Positions 57,364 through 64,000 of a stretch of 64,000 nt of DNA are shown piece after piece; within the stretch, counting starts at the first letter, position 1; every line of letters starts with the position of its first letter. The notes below the pieces were generated by a model. That model worked only from the letters and a program-made list of their open reading frames with translations. It did no database searches and was not told the DNA's origin. A program made the translations under genes and the position numbers. Origin of the DNA: Methylorubrum extorquens (GTDB taxonomy: Bacteria > Pseudomonadota > Alphaproteobacteria > Rhizobiales > Beijerinckiaceae); NCBI RefSeq assembly GCF_024169925.1, contig NZ_JALJXF010000001.1, forward strand, positions 3,726,001-3,790,000, given 5' to 3'.

Positions 57364-58298
57364 TTACGCGCCTCGAACAGCTTGTAGCCCCCCTCCGTCG
57401 CCAGCGTCGTGACGGTACGGAAGGCGGCGCGCAGGGGCGCCTCGTAGGGCAGGTGGGTGTTGGCGACGAGATAGAGCGTTCCACTCGGCCGCAGCACCGC
57501 CGCCGCGCGGTTGATGAAGACTTGGCCGAGCGCCTGATCCTCGGAGCCGCCATCGTGGAAGGGCGGGTTGGTGACGACGAAGTCGAGGCCCGACAGGGCC
57601 GGCTCGGCGCTGCGCAGATCCGCCCAGTGCAGGGTGGCGCCGGGCTCGCCGACGTTGCGGCGGGCCATCTCGATGGCGCGGCGGTCGATGTCGATCAGGG
57701 CGAGCGACGCGACTTTCGGCGATTTCAGCACCGCACGGGCCAGGATGCCGAGGCCGCAGCCGAAATCAGCCCCGCGCCCCGAGAGCACGGGCAGATGCCG
57801 CAGCAGCAGGGCGCTGCCGGGATCGAGCCGGTCCCAGGAGAAGATTCCGGGCTGGGTGCAGAGCGCGAGGTTGTCGATGTGGCGCGGGGCGCCGCCCGCC
57901 AATGCGGCCTCAAGGCCGGCGGGCACCTCGGGACGCGTCGCCGTGCAGATGCGGTGATGGCGTCGCGGCTCGTCGGTGACGGCGCAGCCGAAGCCGCGCA
58001 GCTCCTTGGCGAGCCGGGTGCCACCCTTGTCCTTGGGCGCCATCGCCACCAGTCGCCCGCCGGGCCGCACGGCGCGGATCGCGAGCGCCAGGGCGTAGCG
58101 CCGCTCCGCCGTGCCGGGCGGGGCCAGCAACAGGGCTGAGTCGAGGCTCGCCTCGGCGACATCTTCCAGCCGCGCCGATCCGGGGATCAGCGGTGAGACC
58201 TGGGCGGCGTCCTCGGGCACCTCCGCGAGGTCTGCGGGAGGGAGGCCGTAGAGGATGGCCCGGATGTCGGAGTCGGTTTGGGGCATGGGGGTTGGCAT
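57360..58298 (-). CDS. RsmC-type class I methyltransferase
   Basis: The 312-residue protein has a degenerate N-terminal methyltransferase-like half. The active C-terminal half has GADFGCGLGILARAVL, DIDRRAIEMARRN and the catalytic NPPFH motif. This two-half build matches RsmC, which makes m2G1207 in 16S rRNA (or RlmG on 23S). It is translationally coupled to the pseudouridine synthase downstream. A palindromic repeat element lies just upstream. Confidence 0.9.
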   Translation of the reverse strand: MPTPMPQTDSDIRAILYGLPPADLAEVPEDAAQVSPLIPGSARLEDVAEASLDSALLLAPPGTAERRYALALAIRAVRPGGRLVAMAPKDKGGTRLAKELRGFGCAVTDEPRRHHRICTATRPEVPAGLEAALAGGAPRHIDNLALCTQPGIFSWDRLDPGSALLLRHLPVLSGRGADFGCGLGILARAVLKSPKVASLALIDIDRRAIEMARRNVGEPGATLHWADLRSAEPALSGLDFVVTNPPFHDGGSEDQALGQVFINRAAAVLRPSGTLYLVANTHLPYEAPLRAAFRTVTTLATEGGYKLFEARK

Positions 58299-58338
58299 TC
58301 AGGCTGCGGCCATCGGGAGCACGATCCGTCCAGCCCCC

Positions 58339-58453
58339 GCCCTCATCCTGAGGTGCCGACGCGGAGCGGCGGCCTCGAAGGATCGTCCAGATCCCGCGCG
58401 ATCCCTGGAGGATCCGTCAAAGCCCGCTCGGGCGGGCACCTCAGGATGAGGGC
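58339..58453. repeat. interspersed palindromic element with perfect 19-bp ends
   Basis: The ends GCCCTCATCCTGAGGTGCC (58339-58357) and GGCACCTCAGGATGAGGGC (58435-58453) are perfect inverted repeats. An inner near-perfect pair, GGATCGTCCAG and CTGGAGGATCC, gives a nested cruciform, with GC-rich side arms (CGACGCGGAGCGGCGGCC). It lies between era and the rsmC-like gene on the minus strand. A related imperfect copy is at 16751-16849. No open reading frame, so it is a non-autonomous or structural repeat. Confidence 0.88.
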
Positions 58454-58481
58454 GAGGATGGGATGGATGAGGGAATAGAGG

Positions 58482-59462
58482 TCAGCCCGTCGGGAATTCG
58501 AGGCCCATCTCGCGATAGCGCGCGGGATCGTCGGCCCAGTTCTCGCGGACCTTCACGTGCAGGAACAGGTGCACCTTGGCCTCGGCCACCTCGGTGATCT
58601 CGATGCGGGCCGCCTGCCCGATCGCCTTGATGGTCTGGCCGTTCTTGCCCAGCACGATCGAGCGCTGGCTCTCGCGCTCGACGAAGATCGTCTGCTCGAT
58701 GCGCACCGATCCGTCGGGCCGCACCTGCCACTGGTCGGTCTCGACGGTGGAGCGGTAGGGCAATTCCTCGTGCAAGCGGTCGTAGATCTTTTCCCGGGTG
58801 ATCTCGGCGGCCAGCATGCGTAGCGGCGCGTCGGAGATCTGGTCCTCGGGGTAGAGCCATGGGCTCGGCGGCATCCGCGCGGCCAGCGCCTTGCGCAGGT
58901 CGGCGACACCGTCGCCCTTGAGCGCCGAGATCAGGAAGGTGTCCTCGAACGGCACCATCGCGTTGAGCTTTGCCACCAATTCGAGCAGGCGCTCGCGGGC
59001 GATCAGGTCGATCTTGTTGAGGATCAGGATCTTGGGCCGCTTCACCTCAGGCAGGCGGCGCAGGATGGTCTCGACCTCCTCGTCCGCACCTTTCCGGGCA
59101 TCGATCAGCAGGCAGATCGCATCGGCATCTGCAGCGCCGCTCCAGGCGGAGTGCACCATGGCCCGGTCGAGGCGGCGCTTCGGGGCGAAGATGCCGGGCG
59201 TGTCCACCAGCACGATCTGCGCCTCGCCCTCCATGACGATGCCGCGCACCAGCGCCCGCGTCGTCTGGACCTTTCGCGAGACGATCGAGACCTTGGCGCC
59301 GACGAGGGCGTTGAGCAGGGTCGACTTGCCGGCATTCGGCACGCCGATCAGCGCGACGAAGCCCGCACGCGTCCCTTCCTGCGTCGCTTGCTGCACGTCC
59401 GGCCGCTGTTCCTGCGGGGCGCCGTCTTCGTCAGCCTCGTGTTCCGGCTCGTGCTCAGACAT
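58482..59462 (-). CDS. era: GTPase Era
   Basis: Era binds 16S rRNA near its 3' end and helps 30S assembly. The 326-residue protein has G1 GVPNAGKST at 40-48, G3 DTPG, G4 NKID and a C-terminal KH domain (IEQTIFVERESQRSIVLGKNGQTIKAIGQAARIEI). The first 32 residues are an acidic, Gln-rich extension beyond the usual start. It lies 20 bp downstream of rnc, the common era-rnc arrangement. Confidence 0.97.
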   Translation of the reverse strand: MSEHEPEHEADEDGAPQEQRPDVQQATQEGTRAGFVALIGVPNAGKSTLLNALVGAKVSIVSRKVQTTRALVRGIVMEGEAQIVLVDTPGIFAPKRRLDRAMVHSAWSGAADADAICLLIDARKGADEEVETILRRLPEVKRPKILILNKIDLIARERLLELVAKLNAMVPFEDTFLISALKGDGVADLRKALAARMPPSPWLYPEDQISDAPLRMLAAEITREKIYDRLHEELPYRSTVETDQWQVRPDGSVRIEQTIFVERESQRSIVLGKNGQTIKAIGQAARIEITEVAEAKVHLFLHVKVRENWADDPARYREMGLEFPTG

Positions 59463-59482
59463 CCGATTCGACCATCCGCGAC

Positions 59483-60253
59483 CTAAACACCTGATCCATC
59501 CTGTCCTTGCGTCCCACCGATGCCCTCGCGGGCGAGCACGGCACGAGCCGCCTCCTGCTCCGCGACGCGCTTCGAGGCGCCCTCGCCATATCCGGGTTCG
59601 ATGCCTTCGACCCGCGCCGCGATCCGGAAGACCGGGGCGTGGTCGGGCCCGGAGCGCTCCACCACCTCGTAGACCGGGATCGCGAGGCTGCGCGCCATCG
59701 CCCATTCCTGCAAGGCCGATTTCGCATCGCGCCCGCGCGGGGCCGCGGTTTCCTCGCCGGGGCGGAAGGCGCGCTGCACGATCGCCCGCGTCGCCTCATA
59801 GCCGGCGTCGAGGAACACCGCGCCGAGAATCGCCTCGCAGACATCGGCCAGAATGGTCTGGTTGCGCCGCCCGCCGGTCTGGATCTCGCCGGGGCCGAGA
59901 TTGAGATGCGGCCCGACCTCCCAGGCCTCGGCCACCACGGCACAGGTCTCGCGCCGCACGAGGCCGGCCAGACGCCGCGACAGCTCGCCCTCCTCCGCGC
60001 CCGGCAGGGCCTTGTACAGCGTCTCGGCGACCGCGAGCCCGAGCACCCGGTCGCCCAAGAATTCGAGGCGCTGATAGCTGCCGACCCGGCCGGAGGGACC
60101 AGCCTTGCTCACATGGGTGAGCGCCAGCGGCAGCAAGGTGGGATCGGCGAAGACGTGGCCGATGCGCGCCTCCAGCACCGCGAGGCTCGGCCGGGGACGA
60201 TGCGCGCGCCGGGCGCGGCTGGAGCGAGCGGCGCCTTCGCCGTCCTCGCTCAT
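59483..60253 (-). CDS. rnc: ribonuclease III
   Basis: RNase III cuts double-stranded RNA, including the rRNA precursor. The 256-residue protein has the catalytic signature QRLEFLGDRVLGL, the second acidic site ILADVCEAILGAVFLDAG, and a C-terminal dsRNA-binding domain (KSALQEWAMA ... GASKRVAEQEAARAVL). The start at MSEDGEG has GAGGG upstream; a TTG 15 bp earlier is less likely. It is part of pdxJ-acpS-lepB-rnc-era. Confidence 0.97.
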   Translation of the reverse strand: MSEDGEGAARSSRARRAHRPRPSLAVLEARIGHVFADPTLLPLALTHVSKAGPSGRVGSYQRLEFLGDRVLGLAVAETLYKALPGAEEGELSRRLAGLVRRETCAVVAEAWEVGPHLNLGPGEIQTGGRRNQTILADVCEAILGAVFLDAGYEATRAIVQRAFRPGEETAAPRGRDAKSALQEWAMARSLAIPVYEVVERSGPDHAPVFRIAARVEGIEPGYGEGASKRVAEQEAARAVLAREGIGGTQGQDGSGV

Positions 60254-60313
60254 CGCCCTCTTCCCCAAGGGAGAGGGGCGGATCGTCCCGTCGCTGTCAC
60301 GTTCGTCAGGAGG

Positions 60314-61120
60314 TCAGTGAATCGTCGAGAAGATGCGGCCCCAGCGCACGTCCGACGGCCAGCGCCAGATCTGCCAGGCGGGGGTGCGCTCGTCGATGGA
60401 GAAGAAGATCATCTCGGCGCGGCCGACGAAGTTCTCGAACGGCACGTAGCCGACGCTGGCGAGGTCGCGCGAATCCGTGGAGTTGTCGCGGTTGTCGCCC
60501 ATCATGAAGAAGTGACCGGCCGGCACCGTGTAGACCTCGGTGTTGTCCCAGAAGCCGCGGTCGCCATCGCGCTCGATCACCCGGTGCGTCACGCCGCCCG
60601 GCAGCGTCTCGTTGTACTGGGCGACCTTCACCGTCTGGTCGAAGGCATCGAGCGTCTCGTAATCGGCGATGCGCTCGCGCTTGACCGGCTTGCCGTTGAT
60701 GTTGAGCACGCCCTCGATCACTTGGATCTTGTCGCCGGGCAGGCCAATCACGCGCTTGATGTAGTCGGTCGAATTATCCTTCGGCAACTTGAAGACGGCG
60801 ATGTCGCCGCGCTTCGGCTCGGCGCCCCAGACCCGCCCATTCGCCTGGAACGGCAGGTACTCGGAGAGCGGCAAGGAGTATTTCGAGTAGCCGTAGGTGT
60901 ATTTCGAGACGAACAGGTAGTCGCCGATCAGCAGCGTCGGGATCAGCGAGCCCGAGGGGATGTTGAACGGCTGGAACAGCAGCGTGCGCACCACGAGCGC
61001 GATGAGCAGCGCCTGCACGCCGACTTTCACGGTTTCCCGGATGCTCGCCCAGGTTCCGGGCTCGGCCGGCCGGATCTCCGTCTTGCCCTCGCGATCCAAG
61101 CGCGCGCGTCCCATGCTCAT
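60314..61120 (-). CDS. lepB: signal peptidase I
   Basis: This membrane protease removes signal peptides from exported proteins. In the 268-residue product a single membrane anchor (VGVQALLIALVVRTLLFQPF) leads to the catalytic Ser58 in NIPSGSLIPTL, where Leu replaces the usual Met of PSxSM. The catalytic Lys122 is in DYIKRVIGLPGD, and the later box GDNRDNSTDSR is intact. Start at 61120 or at the Met two codons later. It lies between acpS and rnc. Confidence 0.96.
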   Translation of the reverse strand: MSMGRARLDREGKTEIRPAEPGTWASIRETVKVGVQALLIALVVRTLLFQPFNIPSGSLIPTLLIGDYLFVSKYTYGYSKYSLPLSEYLPFQANGRVWGAEPKRGDIAVFKLPKDNSTDYIKRVIGLPGDKIQVIEGVLNINGKPVKRERIADYETLDAFDQTVKVAQYNETLPGGVTHRVIERDGDRGFWDNTEVYTVPAGHFFMMGDNRDNSTDSRDLASVGYVPFENFVGRAEMIFFSIDERTPAWQIWRWPSDVRWGRIFSTIH

Positions 61121-61250
61121 GAGTGAAACAGCCTCCGGCCCCGCCGTAAGATCGGCAGCCGCGTCCCACGTGGCGGTGGCTGTCCTGCTGGGCGGCGGGT
61201 CTAGACTATGCTGCGCCGCCCCGCAACGCAGGGGATGTGCAGATACAAAC

Positions 61251-61661
61251 CTATGATGTCGCGGTAATCGGCACCGCCTCGATGATCACGAAGGCTTGTG
61301 CGAGAGGCGGCTCATCGGTCAGCGTGAGGTGCAGCCGCGCCTCGTAACCCTCCGGAACCATGCGGGCGAGGTGTTCCCGCGCACCGCCGCTCAAATTGAG
61401 CGTCGGCTGGCCGCTGGGCAGGTTGACCACCTCCATGTCGCGCCAGAACACGCCCTGGCTCATGCCGGTGCCGAGCGCCTTGGCGCAAGCCTCCTTGGCG
61501 GCGAAGCGCCGCGCGTAGGACGGGCCGCGGGCGGCCCGCCGGTCGCATTTCGCCCGCTCGCCGTCGGTGAAGACGCGATGGGTGAAGCGTTCGCCGAAGC
61601 GTTCGAGCGAGGACTCGATGCGGCGGATGTCGCAGAGATCGGTGCCGATGCCGAGGATCAC
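61251..61661 (-). CDS. acpS: holo-[acyl-carrier-protein] synthase
   Basis: AcpS transfers phosphopantetheine from CoA to acyl carrier protein. The 136-residue protein begins [16 protein letters not shown] with the metal-binding Asp8, followed by [15 protein letters not shown] with the conserved Glu. A GTG start is set by the GTGA overlap with the pdxJ stop. It is coupled to pdxJ, a pairing widespread in proteobacteria. Confidence 0.96.
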   Translation of the reverse strand: MILGIGTDLCDIRRIESSLERFGERFTHRVFTDGERAKCDRRAARGPSYARRFAAKEACAKALGTGMSQGVFWRDMEVVNLPSGQPTLNLSGGAREHLARMVPEGYEARLHLTLTDEPPLAQAFVIIEAVPITATS

Positions 61662-62407
61662 GGCTCGGCCTGCCGACGCGCCCGGTCCATCGCCGCGCGC
61701 ATGTCGTGAACCGCCTGCCGCAGGCCGACGAAGATCGCCTCGGCGATCAGGGCGTGGCCGATGTTCAGCTCGCGGATCTGCGGCAGCGCCGCCACCGGGC
61801 CGACGCTCTCCACGGTGAGGCCGTGACCGGCATGGATCTCGAGGCCGAGCCCGGCGCCGTGCGCGCTGGCCCGCACGATGCGGCCGAGTTCGTGCGCGAT
61901 TCTCGTTTGATCGCCCTCGATCACCGCCTCGCAATAGGAGCCGGTATGCAGCTCGACCACGGGCGCGTGCAGGGCGTGGGCCGCCTCCATCACCGCCTCG
62001 TCGGGTTCGACGAACAGCGAGACGCGGATGCCGGCCTCCGACAGCGTGGCGATGCGCGGGGCCAGATGCGCGCGGCCGGAGATGATGTCGAGGCCGCCCT
62101 CGGTGGTGCGCTCCTCGCGCTTCTCCGGCACGAGGCAGGCGGCATGCGGCCGGGTGGCGAGCGCGATGCCGACCATCTCGTCGGTCGCCGCCATTTCGAG
62201 GTTGAGCGGCACCGGCAGTTTCCTGAGCGCCGCGATGTCGGCGTCGCGGATATGGCGGCGATCCTCGCGCAAATGCGCGGTGATGCCGTCGGCACCCGCC
62301 GCCACGGCCTCGTGGGCGGCGCGCACCGGATCGGGCGCGAGCCCGCCGCGGGCGTTGCGGACGGTGGCGACGTGATCGATGTTCACGCCCAGGCGCAGGG
62401 ACGACAC
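61658..62407 (-). CDS. pdxJ: pyridoxine 5'-phosphate synthase
   Basis: PdxJ condenses 1-deoxy-xylulose 5-phosphate and amino-acetone phosphate to make vitamin B6. The 249-residue TIM barrel shows [60 protein letters not shown] and [20 protein letters not shown] start is preceded by GGAAAG; longer frames run into unrelated DNA. It is the first gene of pdxJ-acpS-lepB-rnc-era. Confidence 0.97.
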   Translation of the reverse strand: MSSLRLGVNIDHVATVRNARGGLAPDPVRAAHEAVAAGADGITAHLREDRRHIRDADIAALRKLPVPLNLEMAATDEMVGIALATRPHAACLVPEKREERTTEGGLDIISGRAHLAPRIATLSEAGIRVSLFVEPDEAVMEAAHALHAPVVELHTGSYCEAVIEGDQTRIAHELGRIVRASAHGAGLGLEIHAGHGLTVESVGPVAALPQIRELNIGHALIAEAIFVGLRQAVHDMRAAMDRARRQAEP

Positions 62408-62633
62408 GGCTGGCTTTCCGATACTCGGCGGATCGAAGGGCTGCCGGTGTAGCGGCTGCCGCCGGTGCTTGGAAGGGTCCCGGGTGGCGGCACCGCGCTG
62501 CGGCTCGCCGTCGCCGTCCTGGTCCTGCTGCCGGCGACCCTGCTGCTCACCCGGCCGGACGCCCGGCCTTTCGCGGAGATGAGCACGCTCGATCCGATCC
62601 TGCGGCGCAAGGGCCACGAGGTCCAACACGCCT

Positions 62634-62891
62634 GTCCTCGACGTCAGCCGGCGCGGCGACACGCAGATCCGGATGGTCGTGCGGGACGACGGCCACGGCA
62701 TCCCGCGGGAAAACCTGCGGCGGATCTTCGACCCGTTCTTCACCACCGGACGCGACAAGGACAGCACCTGGCTCGGCCTGCACATCGCCGACAATCTCGT
62801 CGTCTCGACCCTGCGCGGGCAGATCGCCATCGAAAGCGAGGAAGGTGTCGGAACACGGGTGACGATCGACCTTCCCGTGACGGTGCCGTGA
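62634..62891 (+). pseudogene. C-terminal remnant of a sensor histidine kinase ATPase domain
   Basis: The frame reads [42 protein letters not shown]... and ends at 62891. It holds the G1 box (DDGHGIP), F box (FDPFFTT) and G2-like region ([11 protein letters not shown]) of a HATPase_c domain. The N box and the whole dimerisation domain are missing upstream, where the same frame lacks family features. Position between pdxJ (divergent) and the ABC permease suggests decay of a former gene. A neighbouring frame from 62465 has a hydrophobic stretch but is not continuous with it. Confidence 0.7.
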
Positions 62892-63002
62892 TACTGTCCT
62901 GATCCGCATGGATCCGTGCGGCGGTGCGAACAGTTGCGTGCGCCGCTTCAATGCCCAGATTGGCCCCGCCGGCCCGACCGGCGACGAAACGCTCGAGCCC
63001 GC

Positions 63003-64000
63003 ATGCACGGCACGCTGTCCCAGCCGGATTCTTCGAAGCCGGTCCCCGCCTCCCGTCTGCCGCTCACCCTCCGGCTGGCCCTGCGCGAGCTGCGCGGCGG
63101 GCTCTCGGGCTTTCGGGTGTTCATCGCCTGCATCGCGCTCGGCGTGGCGGCGATCAGCGGCGTCACCTCGATCGCCGCCTCGCTCTCCGGCGGGCTCGGG
63201 CGCGAGGGCCGGCGGATTCTCGGCGGCGACATCACCTACAGCCTGATCAACCGCGAGGCGACGCCGGCCGAGCGGGCCGTGCTGGAGGGGCAGGCGCCGG
63301 TCTCGGAGGTCGCGAGCCTGCGCGCCATGGCGGTGGCGGGCGATGGCGGCGCGGCCCTGGTCGAGTTGAAGGCGGTCGATCCGAGCTATCCGGCAGTCGG
63401 CACGGTCGAGACGGACCCGCAGGCGCCGGTGCAGGATCTCATCGCGGAACGGGACGGCGTTTTCGGCGCGGCGGCCGACCCGGCCTTGCTGACCCGGCTC
63501 GGGCTCAAGCCCGGCGACCGGGTGACGCTCGGCGGCTTTCCCATCGAGATCCGCGCCGCCCTCGCCTCGGAACCCGACCGGATCGGCTCCGGCATCGGAT
63601 TCGGGCCGCGCCTGCTCGTCTCGCTCGCCGCGCTGCGCGCCACCGGCCTGATCCAACCCGGCAGCCTCAACCGCTTCACCTACCGCCTGCAGATGCCCGG
63701 CGCCGACGACGCGCGCCTGACGGCGGTCAACGCGGCGGTGCAGAAGGCCCTGCCCGAGGCCGGCTTCGAGATGCGCGCGCGTGACAACGCTGATCCGCGC
63801 TTCGCCAAGGGCATCGAGCGCTTCACGCAGTTCCTGACGCTCGTCGGACTCACCGCGCTGATCGTCGGCGGGGTCGGCGTGGCGAATGCCGCGCGCGCTT
63901 TCGTCGATGGCAAGCAGGCCTCGATCGCCACCCTCAAGAGCGTCGGCGCGCCGGGCTCGCAGGTGGTCGCGCTCTACCTGATCCAGGTGATGCTGATCGC
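63003..64000 (+). CDS. FtsX-type ABC transporter permease (YbbP-like), 3' end cut by window edge
   Basis: About 332 residues are visible. An N-terminal segment, LTLRLALRELRGGLSGFRVFIACIALGVAAISGVTSIAASL, leads to a large periplasmic domain and then a second membrane span (FTQFLTLVGLTALIVGGVGVANAARAFV), followed by KQASIATLKSVGAPGSQVVALYLIQ. This is the first repeat of a YbbP/MacB-type permease, which has eight to ten spans when complete. Its ATPase (YbbA) is not upstream; it may follow beyond the window. Substrate likely lipid or lipoprotein related, by family only. Confidence 0.88.
   Translation, partial: MHGTLSQPDSSKPVPASRLPLTLRLALRELRGGLSGFRVFIACIALGVAAISGVTSIAASLSGGLGREGRRILGGDITYSLINREATPAERAVLEGQAPVSEVASLRAMAVAGDGGAALVELKAVDPSYPAVGTVETDPQAPVQDLIAERDGVFGAAADPALLTRLGLKPGDRVTLGGFPIEIRAALASEPDRIGSGIGFGPRLLVSLAALRATGLIQPGSLNRFTYRLQMPGADDARLTAVNAAVQKALPEAGFEMRARDNADPRFAKGIERFTQFLTLVGLTALIVGGVGVANAARAFVDGKQASIATLKSVGAPGSQVVALYLIQVMLI

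Noticed and set aside
62465..62902. Membrane protein gene between pdxJ and the ABC permease
   Set aside because: After about 55 codons the frame turns into an off-frame reading of the histidine-kinase remnant, and no ribosome site precedes it.

Overview
The window is about 64 kb of very GC-rich bacterial DNA, densely packed with genes on both strands. Gene content and order (ileS-lspA-M16 peptidases; pdxJ-acpS-lepB-rnc-era; rlmH-envC-ctpA-yibQ type; rpiA-DUF2059-gor), frequent GTG/TTG starts and 4-bp stop/start overlaps point to an alphaproteobacterium of the order Hyphomicrobiales. Methylobacterium/Methylorubrum is my best guess, by resemblance only. Most of the window is chromosomal housekeeping. 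I saw no prophage, insertion sequence, CRISPR array, rRNA or tRNA.

Layout. 1-9285 (minus): partial ferredoxin-NADP reductase, a ring-cleaving dioxygenase, then ileS-lspA-DUF3035-like-M16-M16, closed by a clear intrinsic terminator. 9286-15038 (plus): dctA behind a 13-bp tandem repeat, a ROK sugar kinase, a hypothetical gene, thrS. 15066-16717: a MocR-type regulator divergent from an unrecorded 43-residue membrane protein, with an inverted repeat between them. 16751-25504: a palindromic repeat, secreted proteins, flavoenzymes, a catalase-like peroxidase, hairpin arrays, a GST gene broken by one amber codon, and an SLT transglycosylase/DUF2336 pair. 25790-28455: a coupled DNA-repair-like pair, UdgX fusion plus radical SAM/HhH protein. 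28568-35947: osmC, recX, an orphan TAXI protein, and rpiA-DUF2059-O-antigen ligase-gor. 36111-44287: gph, two uncharacterised genes, argG, a kappa-GST-like isomerase, a GGDEF/EAL protein, an MFS carrier. 44527-49091: rlmH-envC-ctpA-polysaccharide deacetylase, a cell-envelope block. 49457-54585: chemoreceptor, rppH, DUF2939, kup. 54593-62407 (mostly minus): small genes, rsmC-rsuA, a second palindromic repeat, then era-rnc-lepB-acpS-pdxJ. 62634-64000: a histidine-kinase remnant and the start of an FtsX-type ABC permease.

The most unusual items are: the UdgX-family protein, which contains no cysteine and so cannot hold the family's iron-sulphur cluster but keeps the covalent-histidine motif; its translational coupling to a radical SAM/HhH protein; the MocR regulator/small membrane protein pair with its operator-like repeat; the amber-interrupted GST; a secreted protein built of three degenerate beta-repeats; and several intergenic structured repeats. 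I found no clearly new multi-gene defence or secretion system. All functional calls rest on reading sequence motifs, without database searches.
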